Shown: piece after piece, positions 26,049-34,734 of the stretch
Position numbering within the stretch: the first letter of the stretch is position 1
Layout: each line of letters begins with the position of its first letter
NCBI RefSeq assembly: GCF_030345795.1
Contig: NZ_JAUALB010000001.1
Location: 1,669,001-1,733,000, forward strand
DNA: 64,000 nucleotides
Source of the DNA: Micromonospora sp. WMMA1363
GTDB taxonomy: Bacteria > Actinomycetota > Actinomycetes > Mycobacteriales > Micromonosporaceae
Reading direction: 5' to 3'
Made by a program: the position numbers and the translations under genes
Notes under the pieces: model-generated
Database searches by the model: none
What the model was told of the DNA's origin: nothing
Seen by the model: the letters and a program-made list of their open reading frames with translations, nothing else

Positions 26049-27545
26049 TCATTCGCCCCGGCCGCTTCTGGTCAGAAGAGCGAGTATCCCCTCGCAGGAT
26101 CGGACCGCGACCCGGCCGGCGATCGCCATCTCGTGGCTGGTCATCGGGTTCTCGGTCCGCACCTGCCAACGCTCCAGCGCGGCGTGGACCGCCGACGTCA
26201 GTTCCTGCCTCGACGCGTCCGGCTCCAGACCCACCCGCAGGTGCGGCGCGGCGCCCCGGCCCCCGATGAGACGCTCCAGGTCGTCGACGACGGCGGGCTT
26301 GCCAGTGACCCAGCCGGCTCGCACCGACGTCAGCACCCGCAGCTCGCTGAAGGGATGCGCGCCGGCCAGGATCGCCTCCACCTCGGCCGCGACCGCCTCG
26401 CTACCCGGCACCGGACGGGTCCGGGTGAGGGCGTCGACGGCCAGCAGCGCCGACCGGCTCTTCAGCACGTCGCGCCGCTCGAAGAACAGTGCGCCGAGCA
26501 CCGCCCTGAGCTCGGCGAGGCCGCTTCGCTCCGACAACTCGCGGGCCATCTCGGCGGCGGTCCCCACGACCTTCTGCCGCACCATCGCCGCGGCCAGTCG
26601 GACGCCGAACAGACCGAACCGTTCCAACAGCAGGTCTCGCTCGATCGAGGTCAGGCCCAGCTCAGGCATCGACTCTCGGAACCGGTCGGCGGACAGCAGC
26701 AGCACCTCGGCGTCCTTGGGCGCCAGCTCCGCGACACGCCGCAGCTGGGCCATCTCGGTCTCGGTGAGCGTAGCCGCGGTCTCCGCGAGCAGACCGGCCA
26801 CGGGCACGACCGTCTGCACCATCCGCCGCATTCTCGGATCCATCGCCATGCGCGACGCGATGCGGCGTGCCGACGCCATCGAGTCGATCCGGCCGACACC
26901 GATCTCGTCGGCGCGGGACAGGACGCCGATCGCGTTGACCGGATTGGGCCGCGACACCTCACCGTCGTGGAACGCCTTCAGGAACTCCACGTCGGAGGCG
27001 TGAACGTGCCGCATGAGATAGAGCACCGCGTCGGCCGGCGTCGCCTCCTCGTCGGCGGCGAGCAGGTCCCAGGACCGCCGGGACACCCGCTCGGTCAGGG
27101 AGCCGATGCCGGGCGTGTCGATCAGGGTGGCGGTCCGCAGGGCCTGCGACGGCCAGGTCACGGTCAGTTGGTCGACGTCGTCCGGCGACCGGCCGCCGAG
27201 GTCGACCTCGATCGCGCCGTCGTCGCGCGTGAACCGCAGTTGCACCGGAGGCTGGTCGCCGACGTGCGCGGTGACCCGGTAGGTGTGGCCATCGGCGTAC
27301 CACGTCACGATGCGGGTGCACTCACCCTCGTCGGTGGGCGCCAGCCGCTCCCCCACCAGCGCGTTGAGCAGTGTGGACTTACCGGCCTTCACCCGGCCGG
27401 CGATGGCCACGCGCAGCGGCTCGTCGAGACGGTCACGGATCGCGACCAGCTGCGGCTCGTCCGCGGTCCCGCGATAGACGCCGATCGCGTGGCTCAGTGC
27501 GGCCCGGGTCCGGTCCAGCAGGTCCATCGGCGTCGGCGTGGTCAT
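26049..27545 (-). CDS. iniC: Dynamin-like GTPase, IniC-like
   Basis: 498 residues, close to mycobacterial IniC (493). GTPase domain at the N-terminus: P-loop GRVKAGKST (residues 50-58), G3 DTPGIGS, and a G4-like 'VLSRADEIG'. The rest is helical with no obvious membrane paddle. Bacterial dynamin-like proteins remodel or protect membranes, and often work as pairs of unequal subunits. The ATG at 27545 overlaps the stop of the iniA-like gene by four bases (ATGA), so the two are translationally coupled. The neighbourhood supports an IniA/IniC-type pair. Confidence 0.82.
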   Translation of the reverse strand: MTTPTPMDLLDRTRAALSHAIGVYRGTADEPQLVAIRDRLDEPLRVAIAGRVKAGKSTLLNALVGERLAPTDEGECTRIVTWYADGHTYRVTAHVGDQPPVQLRFTRDDGAIEVDLGGRSPDDVDQLTVTWPSQALRTATLIDTPGIGSLTERVSRRSWDLLAADEEATPADAVLYLMRHVHASDVEFLKAFHDGEVSRPNPVNAIGVLSRADEIGVGRIDSMASARRIASRMAMDPRMRRMVQTVVPVAGLLAETAATLTETEMAQLRRVAELAPKDAEVLLLSADRFRESMPELGLTSIERDLLLERFGLFGVRLAAAMVRQKVVGTAAEMARELSERSGLAELRAVLGALFFERRDVLKSRSALLAVDALTRTRPVPGSEAVAAEVEAILAGAHPFSELRVLTSVRAGWVTGKPAVVDDLERLIGGRGAAPHLRVGLEPDASRQELTSAVHAALERWQVRTENPMTSHEMAIAGRVAVRSCEGILALLTRSGRGE

Positions 27546-29353
27546 GCCGCACCCTCCGCGATCGCACCGGCCATCTGCCGCACCTTCGCCAGCCGAGCCA
27601 GCTCCGCGTCCAGGTCGCGCAGGCGCGCCGCCCGGTTCGCCTTGGTGGTCTTCGCCCCGTCGGTGGCGGATTTCAACGCCTCGGCGGTGGACTTGTTGAG
27701 CTCCTCGGCCAGGGCGGCGTAATGGTCGCGTAGCTGCCGCTGAATCCGGCGCAGCGTGTCCCGGGAGTCCTTGCCGACGACGAAGTTGACCTCGTCGCAG
27801 TAACGCCGGACCGAGTTCTTCGCCTGGCTGCGCCGGTTCTGCAGCTGGCGCTTCTTCTCGTCGCGCAGGCCCTTGTGCCCCATGATGAGCCCGATGCCGA
27901 GCCCGATCGGTCCCAACCCCAGGCCCAGCAGGCTGCCGAGCATCGTGAACATCAGCCCGCCGGTGTACGCGTTCTTCAACGCCACCATGGCCTGCTTTCC
28001 GACCGTCATCTTGGTCAGGTCGAGGTCCTTGTGCTCGCCGGCCCGGGCCGCCACCCGGCTCGGGTCGTAGACGGCGAGCTGGTCGAGCGCCGCGCCGGAA
28101 GCCTCCCGGAAGTGCTCGGCCACCTCCCGGCTGAGTTCCTCGGCCCGGTCGCGCAGCAGCGTGTAGTTCGCCAGTACCTCGGCGGAGGTCCGCGACTGCA
28201 ACCACGTCTCGACCGTGTCCCAGGAGTCGGCCGGGTCGATGTCGGCGATCACGTCGTCCGAGTCCTCGACCACCTTCCGGATCCGGCTACGCAGGTCGTG
28301 GTCAACATCGGCGGTCAGGTCGGCGATACCGTCGTTGAGGGTCTGGCTCCACCGGGCTGCGGCACCACGCAGGGCCTCGGTCCGGGCACGGGTGGCGGCG
28401 AGGTCGTCCACGATTCGCTGCGCGGCGTCCGGGTCAGCCAGCGCCGCCCGTTCGGCCTGGAACTGGGCACTGATCTGGTCCATGGCACTCACGACGTCCG
28501 CCGCGCACTCGGTGGCAAGCCGCTTCGCCGCCGGTGCGCCGACGCGGTCGGAGACGAACGCGACCAACTCGCCGAAGCCGGATTCGCGGTTGAGGTCCCG
28601 GTCTCCGACGGCTACGGCGCGAGAACGCAGCGCCGAGGACACCGCCATCACCGGGAATTCGCCGCCCACATGTCCCTGGTTGAGGTCACGGACCTTGCGC
28701 CAGGCCGGGTAGAAGTCGGTCTTGGTGATCACGCAGGCGACGGTGGGACACATCTCCCGCACCCGGTGCAGGAACTCGACCTCGTTGCGGGTCAGCTCCT
28801 GCGACGCGTCGGTGACGAAGACGACCGCGTTGGCCATCGAGGTCGCGGCCAGGCTGGCCGTCGCGTGGGTGGAGTTGAGGCCACCCACGCCTGGCGTGTC
28901 GACCAGGACCAGGCCACCGGCGAGCAGCTTGCGGGGCAGGCTCACCTCTACCGCGGCCAACGGCTCGGGCCCGTGCCCGGCGTCGCTCTCCACCACGTGC
29001 GCGCGGATGTCCTCCAGCGCGATCGGATCCCGTGTTGGCGGCTCACCCGCGCGCAGCAACACCGCGGCCGCCTGCTCGCCATAGCGCACCTGGGTGGGCA
29101 CCGCCGTGGCCAGATCGTCGTTCACCGGGCAGAGATTGGTGCCGACCAGCGCGTTCACCAGGGAACTCTTGCCCTTCTTGAACTCGCCGACCACCACCAC
29201 GTGCACGTCGGTCGCGTGCAGCCGGCGCCGGGCATGCCGCAGTCGGGCGGCGAGGTCGGCGCGTTGGTAAGCCTCACAGGCGCGCAGTGCAAGATCCACC
29301 AGCTGCGCCGTCTTCTCGATCACGCCGGTCGTTTCCGTCTCAGATGCGGTCAT
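27542..29353 (-). CDS. iniA: Dynamin-like GTPase, IniA-like
   Basis: 603 residues (mycobacterial IniA is about 640). P-loop GEFKKGKSS (residues 56-64), switch Thr region 'ATAVPTQVRYG', G3 DTPGVGG, G4 TKTD. A helical neck and trunk follow, with a hydrophobic paddle-like segment at about residues 463-491 (GGLMFTMLGSLLGLGLGPIG) that should insert in the inner membrane. Mycobacterial IniA has been shown to be a membrane-fission dynamin and is linked to isoniazid and ethambutol tolerance. It is coupled to the iniC-like gene by ATGA overlap. Likely role: membrane maintenance under envelope stress. Confidence 0.85.
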   Translation of the reverse strand: MTASETETTGVIEKTAQLVDLALRACEAYQRADLAARLRHARRRLHATDVHVVVVGEFKKGKSSLVNALVGTNLCPVNDDLATAVPTQVRYGEQAAAVLLRAGEPPTRDPIALEDIRAHVVESDAGHGPEPLAAVEVSLPRKLLAGGLVLVDTPGVGGLNSTHATASLAATSMANAVVFVTDASQELTRNEVEFLHRVREMCPTVACVITKTDFYPAWRKVRDLNQGHVGGEFPVMAVSSALRSRAVAVGDRDLNRESGFGELVAFVSDRVGAPAAKRLATECAADVVSAMDQISAQFQAERAALADPDAAQRIVDDLAATRARTEALRGAAARWSQTLNDGIADLTADVDHDLRSRIRKVVEDSDDVIADIDPADSWDTVETWLQSRTSAEVLANYTLLRDRAEELSREVAEHFREASGAALDQLAVYDPSRVAARAGEHKDLDLTKMTVGKQAMVALKNAYTGGLMFTMLGSLLGLGLGPIGLGIGLIMGHKGLRDEKKRQLQNRRSQAKNSVRRYCDEVNFVVGKDSRDTLRRIQRQLRDHYAALAEELNKSTAEALKSATDGAKTTKANRAARLRDLDAELARLAKVRQMAGAIAEGAA

Positions 29354-29457
29354 CGTCGTGCTCTCCTAGCGCCGCCGCTCCTGCCGCGACGGCGAACGAC
29401 CCGGTAGCGGGGCCGCCCGGATCAGGGATCTGCGCGGCCCCACGACGCCAGACCCGC

Positions 29458-30042
29458 TCAGGCGAGGCGGATGTTGCCGTCCTCGACGACCAGGTCAAGC
29501 GGGTCGAGGCTGCGCCGTGCCGGCCCGCGGGCCACCGAACCGTCGGCCACCGAGAACCTGCTGCCATGGCAGGGACAGTTGATCGTTCCGCTGGACACCT
29601 CGGCCACGCTGCAGCCTTGGTGCGTACAGATCGCCGAGAACCCCCGGAACGTGCCCGCCTGTGGCTGCGTGATGACCAGCTTGGCGTCGGCGAGAATCGC
29701 ACCGCCGCCGACCGGGATGTCAGCTGTCCGCGCCAGGACCTGCCCGCCACCGGCGTCATTTCCGGTTCCCGTGCCGTCATCGCCACCACCGGTGTTTCCA
29801 CCACCGTCGCCCGCGCCACCGCCAGCCGGTGCGGAACTGTCGTACGTGGCGCAACCGCTCAGGATGATCGCCCCGGTGGCACCTACCCCGGCCAGCAGCC
29901 GTCGCCGCGACGAACACGCCACCGGCCGCACGACGTCGCCCACGTCGGACAGGGCAGGACGGTTGGCCCCGCCCGCGTCCAGGCCACCACGGCGGTGCGC
30001 CACGCCACCGGACATCCCGGCGGCCTTCCTCAACTCGGTCAC
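29458..30042 (-). CDS. Tat-exported Rieske [2Fe-2S] lipoprotein
   Basis: 194 residues, GTG start at 30042 overlapping the previous stop by four bases. A Tat-type twin-arginine region (SSRRRLLAGVG, residues 44-54) precedes a lipobox (LSGC, Cys64), so it is probably folded in the cytoplasm, exported and lipid-anchored. A Gly/Asp-rich linker (70-100) leads to the Rieske fold: CTHQGC (C139, H141, C144) and CPCHGSRF (C156, C158, H159), giving the cluster ligands and the disulfide pair. It probably passes electrons to or from the adjacent b-type membrane protein. It is not a bc1-complex Rieske (no N-terminal triple helix). Confidence 0.88.
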   Translation of the reverse strand: MTELRKAAGMSGGVAHRRGGLDAGGANRPALSDVGDVVRPVACSSRRRLLAGVGATGAIILSGCATYDSSAPAGGGAGDGGGNTGGGDDGTGTGNDAGGGQVLARTADIPVGGGAILADAKLVITQPQAGTFRGFSAICTHQGCSVAEVSSGTINCPCHGSRFSVADGSVARGPARRSLDPLDLVVEDGNIRLA

Positions 30043-30635
30043 AGCTTGACTCCAAACGTGGTGAAGTACCAGAACGACGACGTGAGCCACAGGCCGATCA
30101 GGGCGGTGAACACGGCACCGCCCAGCACCGGCAGGACCCAGCCGCGCAGGCCAGATTTCGGCAGAGCGAGCATCTTGACGGTGAAGGCGCCGAAGAAGAA
30201 ACAGCCGAGCAGTCCGTGCACGACCACTCGGGTGTCGTAGGTGGCGAACCCGAGCGCGTACAGGCAGTGCATCGCCACCGGGACCGCGAGCAGGAAGGCA
30301 AGTCGCCCCGACCACCGATGCACGGGCGCGGACCAAGCCGGTGCCGACGAGCCGAACGTGCCCCACATCGACAGCGCGGACAGCAGTTGGATCACCGCGA
30401 GCACAGCCGCGCCCGTGGCGAGCCACACCTTCACCGTCAGTGGACTGGAGAACCCGGCCACGTTCACCGCGACGCCCGTCGGCTCGTGCAGGCTGCCGTA
30501 GACCCCGAGGGTCACCGCGACCGCGGAACCGATCAGGAACGGGACGCCGAGCAGAGCCAGCTGACTCGCGCCGGTGGCTCGGCCGGCGTCCCCGTCGCCA
30601 GCCTTCGTCACCGTCTCGCCGGCGGGATTGGTCAC
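30039..30635 (-). CDS. Multi-pass membrane protein, b561/ferric-reductase-like (DUF6529-type)
   Basis: 198 residues with five to six hydrophobic segments. Histidines placed near helix ends (VHRWSGRLAF, AMHCLYALGF, VVHGLLGCFF) suggest bis-His haem b ligation as in cytochrome b561-like proteins. GTG 30635 follows AAGGAG and overlaps the previous stop by four bases; its own stop overlaps the Rieske gene start. Context suggests it exchanges electrons with the Rieske lipoprotein across the membrane. The DUF assignment is from memory of similar neighbourhoods, not a search. Confidence 0.65.
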   Translation of the reverse strand: MTNPAGETVTKAGDGDAGRATGASQLALLGVPFLIGSAVAVTLGVYGSLHEPTGVAVNVAGFSSPLTVKVWLATGAAVLAVIQLLSALSMWGTFGSSAPAWSAPVHRWSGRLAFLLAVPVAMHCLYALGFATYDTRVVVHGLLGCFFFGAFTVKMLALPKSGLRGWVLPVLGGAVFTALIGLWLTSSFWYFTTFGVKL

Positions 30636-31276
30636 GACAGCTCCTTGGGACGGGTAGGGGTGAGGGCGGTGCCACTGACGGTGACCGTGCCGGTATCGGT
30701 GTCCAGGGGCGGCGCGGGTCGGGCGGCGCCGTCCACGGTGACCAGGCCGACCTGGGTGCCGTCGGCGAGTACGATCCAGCCGCCCTCGACCTGCGCGCCG
30801 CGCGCCGTCGCGGTGGCCCGGTAGAGCCCGGACGGTGCCGTGACCGTCTTCACGGTGAATGGCAGGGTCTTGTTGTCGACCTTGATTTGGCCGGTGGCCC
30901 GCCCCTCGCCGAACGTGCCACTGATCGTCCCACCGTCGCGGCCTGCCAGGGTGAGTCGCCCGCCCGCGGCGGTGCCCTGGAGCCATGCCTCGACCGCGAC
31001 ACCGTCGCACAGATAGGCCACCGCCACGCCGTCCTGCACGGAGATGGCGAGTGTGCCGGACGCCACGTGTCCCGCCCACACCGCGTTGACCGGTGCCTCC
31101 GTCGGAGACGGGGAAGGTGACGGCGGTTCGGACGCCGGCGTGGCGGCAGTCGTGGCGGGGGCGGCGGCCGGGACCGGCGGTTCGTCGTTCCCGCCGGTGG
31201 CGTTCACGCTCGCCGCCAGCAGGATCACGCCAAGTGTCGACCCGCCGAGCAGAGTAAGCAGTGGAGTGCGTTTCAC
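30632..31276 (-). CDS. Secreted or N-terminally anchored protein of unknown function
   Basis: 214 residues. Residues 1-24 form a signal or anchor segment (LLTLLGGSTLGVILLAASV), then a Pro/Ala/Thr/Ser-rich linker (33-60), then a beta-rich domain (GHVASGTLAISVQDG, 'GTISGTFGEGRATGQIKVDN'). The first gene of a three-gene overlapping operon with the b-type membrane protein and the Rieske lipoprotein; probably an outside partner of them. Family not recognised. Confidence 0.65.
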   Translation of the reverse strand: MKRTPLLTLLGGSTLGVILLAASVNATGGNDEPPVPAAAPATTAATPASEPPSPSPSPTEAPVNAVWAGHVASGTLAISVQDGVAVAYLCDGVAVEAWLQGTAAGGRLTLAGRDGGTISGTFGEGRATGQIKVDNKTLPFTVKTVTAPSGLYRATATARGAQVEGGWIVLADGTQVGLVTVDGAARPAPPLDTDTGTVTVSGTALTPTRPKELS

Positions 31277-31369
31277 AGCGGTAAGTCAACGCGCGTCCGA
31301 CGCGGTGGTCTGCGTACAAGTACCCATAGCCGAACCGAGGCTTCCGACAACGCCACGTATCGTGGGCGC

Positions 31370-33106
31370 GTGCGGCGACAGCTAACCGGGCCTCCCACCT
31401 CGCCGGCCGAGCAGCTGCGGCCTCCGCAGCCGGCCCGCCGCCGATCGGTACGCCAGATCGCCGTACCGGTACGCAGCCTGATCTGGGTCATCCACATGGC
31501 CATGCCGCTGCTGGGGTTGTGGCTGCTGCTGGCCCGCCCACAGATCGACGTACATTGGCACGATCCGATCGGCCACTTCTATCTGATCGCCACGGTGGCA
31601 CTGGTCAACCTCGTGCTTGGCGCCCTGGTCAGCGCAGCGGCCCATCGCCGCAACGATGCTCGGCTGTTCCTGGTCTCGTTGGCGTTCCTGGCCAGCGCCG
31701 GGTTCCTCATGTTGCACGCATTGGCCACTCCGCGGGTGCTCGTCGACGATCCGAATCTCGGATTCGAGCTGGCACAGCCGGTGGGGCTCGCCTTCGCCGC
31801 CGTGTTCGCGCTGGCCTCCTCGCTGCCACTGGACGGCCCGCGCGGCGCAGCGATCCTGCGCGCGCGACACGTCCTCTGGAGTGAACTGGCGATCTTCCTC
31901 ACCATCTGGGGTGTGGCGTCGCTGCTGGGCCTGCCCCCGCTGTCCGATCGGCCGAGCACAGCCGCCGAGGATGCCTGGCTGACCTGGCTGGCACCGTTGT
32001 CGGTGGCGCTGCTGACAGTCGCCGCGGTTCGCTACTTCCTGCTGTACCGCCGCCAGCCCACGGCCGTGCTGATCAGCGTCATCACGGCGTTCGTGCTGCT
32101 GGCCGAGGCGATGGTGACGGTGGTACTGGCCGACAAGTGGGCGTTGTCCTGGTGGGAGTGGCATGTGCTGCTGGCGCTGGCCTTCGGCTTCGTCGCCTAC
32201 AGCGCGTTCGTACAGTACCGCCGCGAGGGGTCATCGGCCGGGCTGTTCGACGGGATCGCCCTACACCAGACCATCAGGGCGATTCGGGCCGAGTACGGTG
32301 CCGCCTTGGAGGAACTCGTGTCAGCCCTGGCCGAGCGGGAGCGCGACGGCACGGGCGACGTCGGCCCGGTCGCGGCCGGTCTGGCGGACCGGTTCGGGCT
32401 CACCGAACGGCAGACCGCGGTACTGGAGCGTGCCGCGCAGGCGCTGTCCGCCGAGCGGGAGGTCAGCCGGCGATTGAGTACCTTGTTCCGGCACTACCTG
32501 TCGCCGGATGTCGCAGCGGCGCTGATCGCCGACCCGGACCAGGCGGCGCTGGGGGGCTCGGTCGTCGAGGTGACGGCGCTCTTCGCTGACCTGCGCGGCT
32601 TCACCACGTTCTCCGAAGCGGCGGAGCCGGCGGAGATCGTCGCCATGCTGAACCGTTACCACGGCGTGGCGGTGCCGTGCATCCTCGACAACGGCGGCAC
32701 AGTGGTGCAGTTCGTCGGCGACGCGTTGCTCGCCCTCTTCAACGCGCCAGCTCGGCAGCCCGACCACGCGCTTCGGGCGGTACGCGCGGCCACCCAGATG
32801 CAGCACGCCGTGAACGAGATCGCCACCGGCCACCCGGGCTGGCCCCGGTTCCGCGTCGGCGTGAACACGGGCCCGGCACTGGTCGGCAACATCGGCAGCG
32901 AACAACTGCGCGGGTTCAACGCCATGGGCGATGCGGTCAACGTGGCCGCCCGGCTGCAAACCATGGCCGAGCCAGGGCAGATCGTCATCGGTGAGTCGAC
33001 CTGGCGGTCGACCAACACCCTGGTCCCGGTCGATCCGCTCGGGGACCTCGCGGTCAAGGGTCGAGTCGGTCTGGTCAGGGCGTATGCGGTGCGGGTGGAT
33101 CAGTGA
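31370..33106 (+). CDS. Membrane-anchored class III nucleotide cyclase with Gln/Asn substrate pair
   Basis: 578 residues, GTG start at 31370. Residues 30-285 contain about seven membrane segments; a coiled-coil-like linker (310-370) leads to the cyclase domain (about 395-560). Metal-binding Asp residues are present (LFADLRGFTTFSE and VGDALLALF), as are the transition-state Asn/Arg (VNVAARL). The two purine-selecting residues are unusual: Q447 replaces the normal Lys (VVQFVGD) and N517 replaces the normal Asp (FNAMGD). A Gln-Asn pair is known from M. tuberculosis Rv0386, which makes cAMP with relaxed specificity. The stop overlaps the start of a Crp-type gene by four bases, implying a dedicated signal-receptor pair. 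It is divergent from the secreted-protein operon at 31276. Confidence 0.88.
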   Translation: MRRQLTGPPTSPAEQLRPPQPARRRSVRQIAVPVRSLIWVIHMAMPLLGLWLLLARPQIDVHWHDPIGHFYLIATVALVNLVLGALVSAAAHRRNDARLFLVSLAFLASAGFLMLHALATPRVLVDDPNLGFELAQPVGLAFAAVFALASSLPLDGPRGAAILRARHVLWSELAIFLTIWGVASLLGLPPLSDRPSTAAEDAWLTWLAPLSVALLTVAAVRYFLLYRRQPTAVLISVITAFVLLAEAMVTVVLADKWALSWWEWHVLLALAFGFVAYSAFVQYRREGSSAGLFDGIALHQTIRAIRAEYGAALEELVSALAERERDGTGDVGPVAAGLADRFGLTERQTAVLERAAQALSAEREVSRRLSTLFRHYLSPDVAAALIADPDQAALGGSVVEVTALFADLRGFTTFSEAAEPAEIVAMLNRYHGVAVPCILDNGGTVVQFVGDALLALFNAPARQPDHALRAVRAATQMQHAVNEIATGHPGWPRFRVGVNTGPALVGNIGSEQLRGFNAMGDAVNVAARLQTMAEPGQIVIGESTWRSTNTLVPVDPLGDLAVKGRVGLVRAYAVRVDQ

Positions 33107-33774
33107 ACGAATTCTGGACCATGCTCACCCACACCGAGCGGGAAGCCTTTCGACGGCGGGCCGTCACCCGCCGCTGGCAGCGCGGCGAGGTACTGTTCCG
33201 CGAAGCCGACCAGTCGGGATGGGTCGCCGTCCTCGTCAGTGGCCGGGTCAAGGCATCCTGCCACAGCGCGTCCGGCACCGAGATCCTGCTCGCGGTACGC
33301 GGACCTGGAGCGCTACTCGGCGAGCTTTCGGCGGTGGATCGGCAGCCGCGGTCGGCGACGGTGCAGGCGTTGGATCCGGCGACCGCTCTGGTGATGCCAC
33401 CGGCCGGGTTCGAGGAGTACCTGCAGCAGCAGGGCCGGGTCGCCTTCCAACTCATGCGGCTGCTCGCGGAGCGGCTGCGTGACGCCGACCGCAAACGGAT
33501 CGAGTTCGGCGCCCAAGACAGCACGGGTCGGGTAGCTGCCCGCCTGGTGGAACTGGCCGAACGGTTCGGCACACCGGTTGACAAGGGCATCCACGTCGCG
33601 GTCCGGCTGTCCCAGGACGAGTTGGCCGGCTGGATCGGCGCGTCACGGGAGGCGGTCACCAAATCCCTGCGCGTGTTACGCGACGCCGGTTGGGTTCGCA
33701 CCAGCAGGCTGTCGGTCGTGGTGCTCGACCTCGACGCGCTGCGGCGACGAGCGGACGGCCGGGAGGCGGACTAG
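33103..33774 (+). CDS. Crp/Fnr-family transcriptional regulator
   Basis: 223 residues. Cyclic-nucleotide-binding beta roll at residues 15-125 with the phosphate-binding cassette PGALLGELSAVDRQPRSATV (Glu, Arg and Ser of the cNMP pocket present). The dimer helix follows, and then a winged HTH (LSQDELAGWIGASREAVTKS, about residues 168-187). GTG start at 33103 overlaps the cyclase stop, so the two proteins are made together. It most likely reads the product of that cyclase. A hairpin terminator lies 99 bases downstream. Confidence 0.88.
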   Translation: MNEFWTMLTHTEREAFRRRAVTRRWQRGEVLFREADQSGWVAVLVSGRVKASCHSASGTEILLAVRGPGALLGELSAVDRQPRSATVQALDPATALVMPPAGFEEYLQQQGRVAFQLMRLLAERLRDADRKRIEFGAQDSTGRVAARLVELAERFGTPVDKGIHVAVRLSQDELAGWIGASREAVTKSLRVLRDAGWVRTSRLSVVVLDLDALRRRADGREAD

Positions 33775-33872
33775 GACCTGGCGACTGGTCTTGTCCGTAA
33801 CCCTCGGGTCGCCAGGGAGCGGTCGTGGCGAGGTTCTCCTCCGGTGCCCGGACAACTTCGCGGCGGCGGCAC

Positions 33873-33896
33873 GGCCGGGGCGTTGGAGCCCCGGCC
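33873..33896. terminator. Hairpin between convergent genes
   Basis: Perfect nine-bp stem (GGCCGGGGC, 33873-33881, with 33888-33896) and GTTGGA loop between the crp-type gene and the convergent serine-hydrolase remnant. Confidence 0.6.
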
Positions 33897-33908
33897 CGCC
33901 GGCTGCGA

Positions 33909-34734
33909 TCAGCGGTTCTCGCAGAGGGCTGCGGAGGCTGTGGCGACCATTTTGGTGATCGCGGTGACAGGGTCGAGCGTGGCCTGGGAGTTGGTCGTCA
34001 GCGACACGTGGCGGCCGTCGGGAGTCGCCGCGGAGAACGACAGGTGACCGGTGACGCCTCCGGCGTGTCCGAATGCCACCCCGCCGCAGGGCAGGGCAGC
34101 TGGTCCAGGCCCAGGCCGTACGGGGCATGGGCGCTTGACGTCATCATCTGGTCCAAACCCGCCGGAGAGACGACCTCGCCATCGACGAGTGCCTGGAAGA
34201 ACGTGGCCAGGTCCTGCTCGGTGGAGGCCATCGCTCCCGCGCTGGAGAACAGGGATGGTTCCAGGTGCGACGAAACGTCCTGCCAGAAGTAGAACGGGCC
34301 GACTCGAAGGCCACGGTAGCCCCGCACATAGGGATCGGCGAGGGAGCGGTCACCTGGCTCGGGGAAGCGGGTCTGGGTCAGACCAAGCGGTTCGATGATC
34401 CGGTTCGTGATCGTCTGGCCCACCGGCGTGCCGGGCTGCCGACGCGGTAGTGGTCGGTAGGCTGGATGGCCTGGCCAGTGCCGGTGGCGCTGGTCCCCGC
34501 GTGGAGGCTCCAGGAGCTGGTGCGGTCCCCGGCGTAGAGCCCGGCGCCCGGACCGCCGACGGCCTGGAAGTCGTCGAGTGCCGCCTGGGTGGCCGCGTGC
34601 CCGCTGCCCGTCGCGGCCACCGCGGGTGTCGGCGGTGCCAGCGCCGCCGCCACCGCGACGAGTGCGGCCCCAAGTCTCCGCTGGCCCGCGGCTCTCACCA
34701 CCGGAACTCCTCGTGAGGCGAACGGTCGAGTCAT
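33909..34734 (-). pseudogene. Serine hydrolase / beta-lactamase-type D,D-peptidase, internally deleted
   Basis: The ATG at 34734 opens a good signal peptide ('LGAALVAVAAALAPPTPAVA') and the first 90 residues of a class C beta-lactamase-like protein up to 'HYRVGS', normally followed by the catalytic SxxK. At about 34430 the text jumps to a segment hundreds of residues further on in the family (NRIIEPLGLTQTRF), in another frame. A second frame change occurs near 34065, and the natural C-terminus ends at 33909 (ATASAALCENR). The catalytic serine motif and the YxN region are missing, so the product cannot be an active hydrolase. Confidence 0.75.
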
